A stretch of 64,000 nt of DNA. Origin: Albugo candida (lineage: Eukaryota; Oomycota; Peronosporomycetes; Albuginales; Albuginaceae). Below, one piece after another: positions 22,956-33,281 of this stretch; the stretch's first letter is position 1; each line of letters starts with the position of its first letter. The stretch spans positions 1 to 64,000 of the forward strand of contig CAJNAR010000028.1 of NCBI GenBank assembly GCA_905220665.1, in the 5' to 3' direction. The position numbers and the translations under genes are program-made. Below the pieces are notes generated by a model. It made no database searches and was not told the DNA's origin. It saw nothing but the letters and a program-made list of their open reading frames with translations.

Positions 22956-25496
22956 TACATGTTTCGCATTTTGGAAAAAAAATGGGCGTTGGAAAAAGTT
23001 TCATCGACTGGGTTCGTCTTTCGTACAATAACACAAAGGCGCAGTTGATGATTAATGGAAATATCACACCGTCCATTACACCGCAACTTGGAGTGAAACA
23101 AGCTGATCCTCTCTCAGCATTACTTCTTCTGATCACGATCGAACCTTTGGGAAATTTACTTCGTCAACATGAAGAACATGGCATTTAGACTAATAGCACG
23201 ACTGTCGCAACTGGATTACTTTTTGCGGACGATTCGACATTGCTTTCAGAGACACCAAATGGTGTTTTGACGCAACTCGAACTCGTCCAATTCCATTGTG
23301 ATGGATCGGGTGCGAAACTCAACTTGAGTAAATCATCCTTGCTCTCGTTGAATCGGACCAAGCCATGTCCACGTATTCCCAATTTGACCATAATGGGTCC
23401 GGAGGATTCGGTCAAGTATTTGAGTATTCCGTTCAGCCAGAAACCAACTCATTCGATGGTTATTTCAACTCTCGATAAGCGTTTTTACGATGGGATTGGT
23501 GTATGGTTTCGACGAGAAAGGACTGTTCGTGGTCGACTACTGGTTGCGCAGACGATGGTTTCATCCCGTTTGTGGCATTACACGATGCAGGTGGACATAC
23601 CAGCAATAACTTTTCGACAGTGGCAATCGATGTTAAATCGATTTGTGCTTGATCAGAAACGCAAATAGAATCAAAACATGTTCATCTACTCAGCAAAGAC
23701 TTTTTATATCTTCGCCGACAAGATGGTGGATTACAAGTTCCTTTTTTGGTGAGACGACTAAGGTACAACGTATACAATTCCTTCAGCCGTTCGCATCCGA
23801 TGCGTCAACAATTATTCCTGGGAATTGGACAACTGCTTCGACGGAATTATTACAAATTATCCAACCTTCCTTTGGACCACACAAGCCGATGAATATATTC
23901 ACCATCGCACCAAATCGACATGGGAAAATAATTCAATGGGAGAGCATATCGTCATGGTGGAAACACGCATTTAGAATGTGGCATCAGATGTATTGGAGCA
24001 TTTCAATATCAGATTTAAATGTTTCACAACGCCGTTAGTACTACATGGAACAACCGATGTGGTTTCACTGCGACCAAAAGTTACATTACGAAGCTGCTAC
24101 TCGTCATCCCAGTACGCAAAACGTTTGGTACAATCTTGGCATGGTGGACGAACCACATCGAGCATTTCGGAAATCGTTTGCTACGCTTTTCGAGATTCGC
24201 AGTCTTCAAGACTTTTTTCGAGAAAGCGACACATGGCCAACGAAGGAAGATTTCGTCGCTAACTTTTACAACGACGAAGAATCAAACACATCGAATATGG
24301 CTGAAGAATAGTTGCTGAGTCGACTTTACAACGAAGTCACTCAGATACTCCAACGTATCCACTTGACGATTGGTCTCATCACTTGGATTACACCAGCCAC
24401 AAGTGGCAGATCATTTTATGTGGGAGTAAAAACCAAGGAAAGGAAACATCATTTTCCATCTATTCCACGCTCACAATTCTCATGAATCGTCTGGAAACTT
24501 CCCGAATCAACCAAGAGTCATCCGATGTTGACACATTGGTCAACACGGGAGAGATCGGACGCACTGGATTCAGAACGAGATCGAACTTTTATGGCTACAT
24601 CACGGTATCTTCGAAAACGTGTATTACCAATTTTCGAAGATTTACAGTTTCATCCAGCCTATCGAAAGCTGCCAGTTCGATCTCGTTTCTGCTCTTGAAG
24701 GAAATCTGCCCGACATCATGTTGTGCACGCAGCCTTCGTGCAAGGCAGTGGAATCCGATCAACATCTCTTTTTAGAGTGCGATTGCACGGCACAGTCATG
24801 GAGGGGGCTACTCCCTAGTTGGGATCAGTTTTTCTCCTCCGACCACGTTGGAAACATCTTGCATGTCCAATCGTACCAGCACTACGGTCGGATTGGAAAG
24901 AATATTTAGAAATTATATCCGATTTATGGCTAGCATTGCAAGCGGGGGGACACTGCAGTTCGTCTTTACAGATCGGAATCATCGTTAGTTCGATCAGCGA
25001 TCAGTAACTCCGACAGTTCCAGCGCTTTCCGTGCGTGATCTACACCACGTATAGTGTGCACGTCCGGTACTCTCGAAGACAGTGTTACGACCGAGACGAA
25101 TGCAATCGGCTCGCAAAGGTACTGGATAAAATCACAACGTAAGGATCATTCGATCATTGTTGCGGGTACGACACAGACAAGTCAAAATGCAAGTGCAACT
25201 CAGATCCTAGTCCTAGTTGGATGGCATTGTTCGGTCGAGTGTGGCGGACACCAATTTGCAACCACGGTACTTTTGGACCATTTTTATAGCTTTACAGCAT
25301 TTACAAAAGACACGGTCTCGTATTGAGGTGGCTGAGGCTACTGCGATTAACGAGAAGACATATTATCATCTCTCATAGGTATTTTGACGAAACGTTTTTA
25401 TATGTACATATGTTATTCAAGATAGCCTAGGCAACTAGAGAAGTCAGTTAGTCTAATTCTAGTAATATAGACACCTTCAACTGAGCACTTGATCAC
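22956..25496 (+). mobile_element. LINE copy C, 5'-truncated, inverted near-copy of A
   Basis: From 22956 the sequence is the reverse complement of LINE A starting at about 9848, inside the RT (VSHFGKKMGVGKSFIDWVRL block). RT motif B, FADD and the C-terminal region follow, and it ends in the same AATATAGACACC...CAACTGAGC terminus. Up to about 24465 it matches A at close to 99% by eye; beyond that the match drops to roughly 85-90%. It shares A's TAG between RT motifs B and C and the stop after the FVLDQK block, and has an extra stop of its own (CAG to TAG at about 24040). Confidence 0.9.
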
Positions 25497-25740
25497 ACGA
25501 ATCCCCTGTTGGAGGTCCTTAGTTCGATCACCGGCAGTGTGGTCAGCGTTTTGAGCCCACCCAAGCAATAAGCTTGAATAATATCTGCTTCCCCAGGTTT
25601 GAAGTCAGACATAAGTGATATTCACACGGTCAGGAGCTCATGATAGGATGAGGAAGGTAGTTGAAGAACCAGATAAAAAGTGTAATGAAATCCTTCAAAA
25701 AGTAAAAACAAAAACAAACAAAAATAGGTCATGGTGAGAG
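25491..25740 (+). repeat. SINE-like repeat (copy S2)
   Basis: Direct-orientation relative of S1: GAGCACTTGA head remnant, B-box-like TTAGTTCGATCACCGG, the CAAGCAATAAGCTTG body, then CACGGTCAGGAGCTCATGAT and an A-rich tail ending AATAGGTCATGGTGAGAG. The first bases of the tRNA head are missing because LINE C's 3' end joins at GAGC. Confidence 0.7.
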
Positions 25741-28572
25741 TGTTGCGCAGAATGAGCTGTCTCGTATGTATTATCTCTTGAGAATGAATTTGCATCCTTT
25801 TCTAGTACAGTTTCGTTTCGACTTTGACACACGCCTTCTGCTACGTGAAAGTTTGTCGAATAGTAGCTCGATGCGAGGAAAAAACCGCCATGCTAAGTAA
25901 ATAAAATAACTCGAAATTTCAAACCTTTAGCGAAACACGAAAGCGAATGTATTGCCTTGTTTTGATGGCCAAATCGACACTTCTCGATAGACTCAATTCT
26001 GTAGTTGATGAAAACACTAAGAAAAAAACGAACCTTGCGGCGATTACCATACAATATTGTGTGCGCACGAGACTGTTTTTGTTCCTGACCGAACGTAAGT
26101 ACTTTATATTGTGGTTATTGTCGGTACAGCTCGAAAACTTGCGATTTGGGTATCGAGCACTGCGAACAATGTGCTCATAATCATATACGAATAGGCATAA
26201 GACAACAACTGTCCATTGGCATGGGCTTCTTGATTGAACAGATGAAGCTTCAGTAAAAATCGCATCGTGTGGCCACATATGAAGTAGGACTGCTGATTTG
26301 CGTCGATACGAGACAATCCAGAACATACCCAGATACTCAAATCAATCGACTTCAGATATGCCAGGATCTTATCTATTGCCCCTGATCGCTTTGCTGGGTT
26401 CAAGTGATCATGGTGGGATGACTTCTTGTCAATGCGAGAAACTCAAAGAATGTTGCGAAATGTAGTTCTTGCAAATCCGCTCTCCTTACACTCTTTTACT
26501 ATCGAGTTCATTTCATCTTACACGAAGTAATAAGACTTTTTTACTTCGTTTCGGTTCAATACAGTGATCCATTCGGTGAATTATGGTTTTTGTTCCTTCG
26601 TTGTCATCAATCGTGAGATGGTTTCGTGGGTTAGTTTGTTTATGCAGTCAGCAATGGATGCGAATGCGATGCATCTTGTCGTTTACATTGCTTGAAGTCA
26701 TTCGTTGATAAAGAGTCTAGTCCGCACGAGTAGAAACATATCATTTTATAGTCTGAGCCAAGCTTACCAAAGTCTCAGAAGCAGCATAGCTCATGAGAGA
26801 AAACCAAGTGCTTTGTTCAGGCTTTGTAGGATCGATTCAAATGCATCTTCTATTCTACCGCATCATTAGCGCTCTAGATATCTCTCAGAAAGATCTCGTC
26901 GAGCGTCAGCATAATCATCCAATACCGCTGGCGAAATTGTGTAATGCTGGCATCCAATGCTTACGGGAAACACTCGACTGTGACGAAAAAGCATCCTAAT
27001 TGATGCAAGAGTCAGTATTAGCAATAGATGATGAAGTAGCTATTGGCTTTTTTGGTGAAACTGGAAAAAAATTCTTCATTTTGTTAGGTGACTTTCGTAT
27101 ATGTTAATATACATTCTCAATTAGTAAGCACCAATTTGAAAGCTAGGATTAAATTTGAATCGTCATTAAAGTATTTGCAGTCCTTTACTACTTCTAGCCG
27201 CCGAATCGACAAAATATATGACCGTTCAACAATAACAAGGATATGGACGGTACGTGTTGCGTGCTCCATTGTAATGTTCATTCATGATATGGAAGCCGCC
27301 ATGGAGCAAATTTTTGTATCTAATGCGGCTGTTCTGCTTAAAAGACGATAATTAAGTTTTTAAGACCATTGAAGATGGTACGTTATCTTAAAAATCCGGA
27401 CCTTTGCACTTCTTCTATTGTATCAATGCCTCACTGTTGCACTTTGCCACCAAAGCATCCTATCGAGAATAGACCGGTTACAAGCTTCTCAACAAAAGCA
27501 CTGGTCGTATTCTGAACGCTCAAGCGAGAAAGAACTGGAAGCACACTGCGGCAATCGTCCTAAGAAAGTGATTTTGCTAAAAAAAAAGAACCTGAAGCCT
27601 GATTAATAGATACGTCATGAATAACACTATGGACCTTTGGATGACTCTATCGGGCATGACACTACATGCTCTGACTGAGCTGCGCAAGGCGAAAGAGATT
27701 ATCATAAAACGTTCTTCTTCAAATTCGTCAATATTAATTTACAAATGAAAAAGACACGATAAGGTTGCTTGTTTAGGCCGTTCTATGACAAAGAAGTGCG
27801 CATCCGCATGAGCTGTTCATTTTTCATATAATTACAGTCTTTTAGCCGGATATTGCATGCTCCAATCGTCTAGACAATGTGCATCATATCCCACTTTTTG
27901 GGGGGAAACAGCGGTTGCGGGCCATGATGCTCTCGTAAGCCGATCGCGATTAAACTTCAGTGGATAATGTCGAATTATCACATAGTGTATTCTGTGCTGG
28001 TATGATCATACAAATAGATATCGCCTACCCTGCTTATCACTTGTTCACTCACTTTTTTGGTAGAAATCTGCTATACTTTACAACTTTTGCAGTAGATTAT
28101 TGAGAAGAGATGCTTCAGGCTGTTGACTTCTGGGTATCGGCATCTCAAAAACCGGAGTCGAGCAAGGAAGACGTCGATCCGTTGTGGCACAACATTCGTA
28201 AAGATCTGTATGGAATCTCATCTCATATGCAGAGGACGTGATAGTGTCTCATGTGCTATAATCGGCTCGATAGGCCGAGAAGGAGACCCAAATGATCTCA
28301 AAGAGTAAACTCCGAGCTCTTGAATAGAAGGAATGATCGGACGGACATCGTTGGGGTAGATTATTGCGTGCTATATTGAGCTTTTAACTTTAAGCACGCG
28401 ATAATGTTTCTTCAGTAAATATATTCGTTGTTCATGTCCCCGAAGATCTGTGTGAATATCATATATTATTACAGCAAATATAAAGGTTGAGATGAAGGTA
28501 CTATTCAGGAGGACAGAAGGATTTTTCCCATTTAAAAGGATTGCTGCTGTAAATAAAAAAAGTAAGTCATTT
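25741..28572. other. 2.8-kb transition zone without an assignable gene
   Basis: Short coding-like frames occur on both strands but none could be built into a gene. A plus-strand frame at 25947-26094 contains AAITIQYCVRTRLFLFL, which resembles an IQ calmodulin-binding motif, and ends at a GTAAGT. On the opposite strand 26104-26403 gives a 99-codon frame (FICGHTMRFLLKLHLFNQEA region) that also looks protein-like; the two overlap at one edge, so at most one is likely real. Further plus-strand frames lie at 26793-26999, 27088-27351, 27418-27606 and 28123-28308. This may be a multi-exon gene I cannot resolve, or decayed sequence. Confidence 0.35.
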
Positions 28573-30226
28573 TCAGTGCAGATTGAAAGTATAGGTTGAT
28601 TCTGCTGTCGCTGCCATATTCTCCAGCTCCGTTTCGATCTTATAAAAACTCGATTCTGAGTCCTCATCATTGAGCTCAATACTAAGATTTCTCGGATCAA
28701 GTGCTAGAACTGGTAAATCCTCAAAGTCGCTGACGTTGATCATGATTTTGGGATCATCAGAGTTTGCTACTTTGGCTCCTATAATGAGAGAATTACTATA
28801 AAAAGCGATAAAATCATAGCGAAAGCGAGTACCAGCAATCGTACGAGATCCTTTCGTTATTTGAATTCGAGATGGTGCACAATAATCAATCGTGACGCTT
28901 TCGTTTATACCATAAGGCGGAGAGAGAGGCTCGTGACTATCTGGTTGAAAGCTTTCATCGACAAGGGTTGAAAGAATCGCATTATCGAGTGCATTTTCAG
29001 TGGTCTCAATGTGGTGTAGCTTCTGATTGTCATGATTTGATTGAGGGAGATGAGAAGTATTCTCAAAGCATCCAGTTGACTTTAACATATTTGATTGAGA
29101 TACGGCGTTCATGAATGGAGAATTTGCATATCGCTGATCCACGAAACACTCTGAACGAGATCGAGCTTTTATCCTAACGGGAGATCTTGGTCCAGCTCGT
29201 GCCGCACTATCTTCTGCTGATCCTGATATACTACAAGCTTGTAATAAGCACTCAGGTGCGGTCAAATACATCCCATTCGATAATCTCAAGGGTAGCGAAT
29301 TCGATCTTGATCGCATATTTGGCTTTGAGGGTATGCCATGCTGATGAGTTTTTGTGAACTTGCAATCTGGATGTGATTGCTCTGATCGGACCAGAAATTG
29401 TAGCATGTCTACATATTGTCTTCTTTTATTTCATCTAAGAGCCATAGCAATGTTCAATCGTACCATCTTTGATGGCCGGACGAATGTTCACGTTACGATG
29501 GACCTGATGATTGATAGATAATGCTGTCGGGACTAATGAGCTCTTGGGATTATTGTGCAAATTTGCATAGATTGTAGAATCTATCTGTAAGCAGCCATCA
29601 ACGCCTTCCATGCAAGAGAAAGATGTAAGATGTATCTTACCTGGTTTTTACAATTAAAAGAGCTTCGCTTTGGCTGTACATGCTTCAGCCGTTGATGTTG
29701 AATTAAGGAGCCCTCGGAGCCATATGCTTTGGTGCATCCAGAATAATTACAGCGAAATTTGCGATCAATTTGAGCAGCGGTTCTACAACAGAGGCAAACA
29801 GCAAAGTGGCAAGTAAGAACAATGTACTTGAAATAAAACGGTTGTCTGTACAATACCGCCGTCGTCGCTTCTTGCGTCTGGGAGAGCTCGTGGATGTTTC
29901 GGTCGAAAAAGTTGCAGTGTGTGTCTTGACGGTATCAGAGCTTATAGGTAGTAATCGAGCGTAAGACTCGGTATCGATGTTATGTATTGGGAACGGCTCG
30001 GTTAGATCTCTGATCTGGATATGTGCATTTGAGATAGAAGCAGTCATGTGAGAACTTTCTGGTCATTTCGCCAAAATTTGAGCATGTACACTACCCCGTG
30101 GGCTCCCAAGCTCGTGATTATATCTTCACAGCTTGATGCTGATGATAACTTTGACGAGAGTTGTGAGGTGAAATCGATCCTAGTAATCGTAGGACGTGGA
30201 ATGGGAGAGGTGGATGTGTTGAGCAT
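28573..30226 (-). CDS. Single-finger C2H2 zinc-finger protein (multi-exon)
   Basis: The exons that splice consistently are 29641-29782, 29464-29584 and 28573-29408, with introns of 56 and 55 nt keeping frame. The 29641-29782 exon encodes one C2H2 finger, KFRCNYSGCTKAYGSEGS then LIQHQRLKH (C-x4-C-x12-H-x4-H), suggesting nucleic-acid binding in the nucleus. The last exon is 277 codons of serine-rich, otherwise unrecognised sequence. Upstream, two coding-like stretches could supply the N-terminus: one from an ATG at 30045-30047 (with a PRRKKRRRR nuclear-localisation-like run) and one from an ATG at 30224-30226. The join from these to the finger exon across 29783-29839 is not frame-consistent with one simple intron, so the 5' structure is unresolved. 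No paralogue in the window. Confidence 0.65.
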
Positions 30227-31488
30227 TGTTTAATTGGGTATAGCGGTGAGTGTGGCGCTCTGAATGTGATTCAGCTCCGAATCTGTTCAGTAGCTCTCCC
30301 TTAATTTCGAACAACTTGCTGTGAAAAAAAAACGCAACGTAGATAGAGCAACAAATCACTGTAGGACCGGGCGGGATGGCCGGTTAACGCCTCTTTTTTA
30401 CTGTTGGAAGTATTTTTGGTCGGAGATAGATAGATTTCGTAAATAACCCGAGAATTACATGGATATCAGTTTTCAAAACTCGAACTAGCCACTAAGGCAG
30501 GACTGTAATGATCAAAATCGATTGTTATCGACACAAATGGATTATATTGTCAGGGTGGGTTCCTTTTACACAGACATTGCACAACGGCACGGACTCTACC
30601 AAATAGTCTATTTCCTACCCTGCAGTGTTTCTATCAAATAATGGAATTCACGTAGCCGCGTAGTCTACAAAAATAGAACGACTTGCGCAGAAGAAAGGGC
30701 ATAGAGACTTTCTCCTTGTTCCATGTGGTGCTAATACCTTAATTCATGATGAGATCGCGGTATTGGACCTTATGAAGCTCAACACGATCACGATCACTTG
30801 GGAGCAGATAGTCAGAAATACTTTATTTACTTCGCTGTATTCGAACTCAATTCAACACATGCGATTTACCGACTGACATCAGCTATGCATGTCCTCTCGT
30901 CTTTGTGAGATTGAAGATTCTAATGTTTGTATGTCACACGTCAGTTGCAAGGATGTCACATGTTTTTCCAATCGGTTGTTTGTACAACATGCATTCAGAC
31001 TGCATTGTACGATATATTAGTCGTCCTATCGTCCTTTCCATATCTTATTTGTCGCCAACACGCATAGAATGATGAGATCTTTAGCATGTTAGACTTACCA
31101 GACGTTGGAAACTCAAACTCCAATCATCGATGCAGAACACGAAAAGTCTTGACATTGTCACCCGGCTATCCAACACCAGCATCAAACTCATGCATTGATT
31201 ATGGATGTCCGTCTTTCATCGTTTATCACTATTATCGTATTCAAATAAGTATGCTGACTCAAATAAATCAGCTTTCTAGCTCGCAGTCCGAATGCAGTGG
31301 ACAAGTCAAAATTCATAAAGTCGACGCTATACAATTGTCGTTGCACATGAACATAGAGTACTATGTGTGGCCCATCACAAAAGCGCTTATATTAGTCAAT
31401 CAACTCATGCCAACGACTGAGATCTCTATGGGCGATAGACCTTTTTATTGCCATCGAAATTGCAAATAACTACTCGCTGGTTATTGCG
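30227..31488. other. Intergenic 1.26 kb, no supported gene
   Basis: At about 30370-30395 the plus strand has GGGATGGCCGGTTAACGCC, which looks like the 5' part of a Leu/Ser tRNA (A box) but has no matching B box or acceptor stem. A plus-strand frame of 127 codons at 31086-31469 (serine-rich, no motif) overlaps nothing else; it could be an exon or chance. It ends 20 bp from the BCAT stop codon. Confidence 0.4.
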
Positions 31489-33081
31489 TTATTCGACCAC
31501 AATGGACCAAGGGTGCGTAACACGGCCATACTAATGAGCACAGAATGAGGTCCAGCATTTCGTAAAAGCTTCATGATCATACCTGGATGTCAATTATGTG
31601 TTTCCAAAGGCGCTCCGCCAGTTTCCCTGCTTGGCCCTCCTTCCCGTTGAGTGGAATATAAAGGTCCTGAGGAAGCGTTTTATGCATGGCGAAGATAAGA
31701 CATAAAAGTATGGCAAATCACCTCTCCTTTGTAGTGAATGACTGAAATCGGTGTGATGATGGCTGCGGTTCCTGAGCCGAATGCTTCAAACAGGCGACCC
31801 TCTTTCACAGCACGTGAGAGATCTTGCATTTTGATATTTCCTTCTCGAACGGGGAATTTCTCCGACTCTCGAACCAAACTTATGATGCTGTCCCGGGTAA
31901 TCCCAGGAAGAATATCACCACGCGTCAGCGGGGGAGTAACCAGTTCTTCAAGGCCTAATATGGTGCAGGCTTGATTCCAATTCATTTAAACTTGTGAAAT
32001 TCTGACCGTCCTCATTGATCCAATGCATGAAGAAATTCATTGTACCCACTTCCGTCACGTAATCGTCTTCACCAAAAATCCACAAGTTTTGTGCGTATCC
32101 TTTTTCGGCAGCTTCTGCTTGCGGTAATATCCCCGATGCATAGTTGCTACATACATCAATCCATGTAAGACTGATCTATCTAAATGCATTAGTAGAGATT
32201 GCTCACACCCTCCTACTTTGTAAGCACCCATTCCGCCAGGCCATGCCCGCACGTATTGATCGTTTGCAAACAACTTGACAGGCGCGAATCCTTCCGGGTA
32301 GTAGGGACCAACGGGTGAACAGATGATGAAAATTTTGGCCGAGCGAGATTTCCGAACGCCAATGTGAGCCTAGCATATACATGCGTCATTGAAACTTTAC
32401 AGATTGAGCTTTAAATTACATCCGTGCTGATCCCAGTTGGTCGAATATATAGCGAGTAGCCATCTTGTTTGGGTATCCAGTCTTGATCCACTTTCAAGAG
32501 CTCGCTAGTGCGAGTTCATTACTGCATCATCAAAGTATGCGTTGCCAACAAAGCTTACTTCAGACACTTTAAAAGTTGGTCGCCGTCAAAAGTCTATTGA
32601 CGCAAGAAGTGAGTTCTCAGCTACTCTTGTCATTGTATCCCTACTGGAAGTGATAATCGACTCATAGACTGATTCATACGCTTCATATTCATATCCGGTC
32701 GAAAAAGTCGAATGCGATTACGCTGATCCTTGTAGGCTTTCATACCTTCAAAGCACTGAGAGCGTGACATCAGAAAAGGTAGCAATGCCACATTATGGTC
32801 GGTGAAACCTCAAGGCCATAATGGAATACAGCACTGGCAGGGTCTAGTGAGATTGGACCGTACGGTCTACCACAGAAACATGAGATAGATTTTCACAACT
32901 GGAGCGGTAAGCAATGCGACCTTATCACTGGGTCATCCCATCCTCCTTGTTCAGTGAAATTGACTTCGAGTAAATGATCAGTGAATGTATCACCAAACTT
33001 AAGTGAACTCAGCGGCAGTTTATTCTATGCAATGCAAAACCAAGCTCCTTGTGAGAATTATGATACCATCGTGATGGTCAT
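31489..33081 (-). CDS. Branched-chain amino-acid aminotransferase (BCAT)
   Basis: PLP class-IV aminotransferase that interconverts Leu/Ile/Val and their 2-oxo acids with glutamate/2-oxoglutarate. Eleven exons give a consistent 355-aa frame: 33067-33081 (tentative first exon), 32921-33024, 32809-32866, 32645-32755, 32559-32593, 32420-32504, 32209-32369, 32007-32146, 31722-31954, 31583-31666, 31489-31530; introns are 42-62 nt. Family landmarks are FGDTFTDH near the N-terminus, [25 protein letters not shown] (catalytic PLP lysine about residue 187), EVGTMNFF, and the C-terminal FGSGTAA and DIQYGR. No clear targeting peptide is visible, suggesting a cytosolic form, but the first exon is only five codons and uncertain. 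It is divergently arranged with GUF1, about 200 bp apart. Confidence 0.9.
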
Positions 33082-33281
33082 GCAAATAATAGACTTTTGG
33101 ATTCTGCGTTTTGTGTATGATCAAGTTTGCGGCCTATACAACCAGTAAGAAAAAGAGCGATAAAGTATTTGATTCGATCTATACGTTGATGTCTCGGCGA
33201 ATAGCTGGAGAAGAACACGCTTCGCGCAAAGGATTGATGGAGGAAGGAACGCGATGCATTCTGACGGAACAATAAGCGAAT
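33082..33281. promoter_or_regulatory. Shared BCAT/GUF1 intergenic promoter region
   Basis: About 200 bp separate the two divergent start codons. No TATA box is evident. A minus-strand frame covers much of it but ends before the BCAT start and is probably chance. Confidence 0.4.

Noticed and set aside
30370..30400. tRNA-Leu/Ser gene suggested by GGATGGCCGGTTAACGCC
   Set aside because: Only the 5' A-box part is present; no B box or acceptor partner follows.
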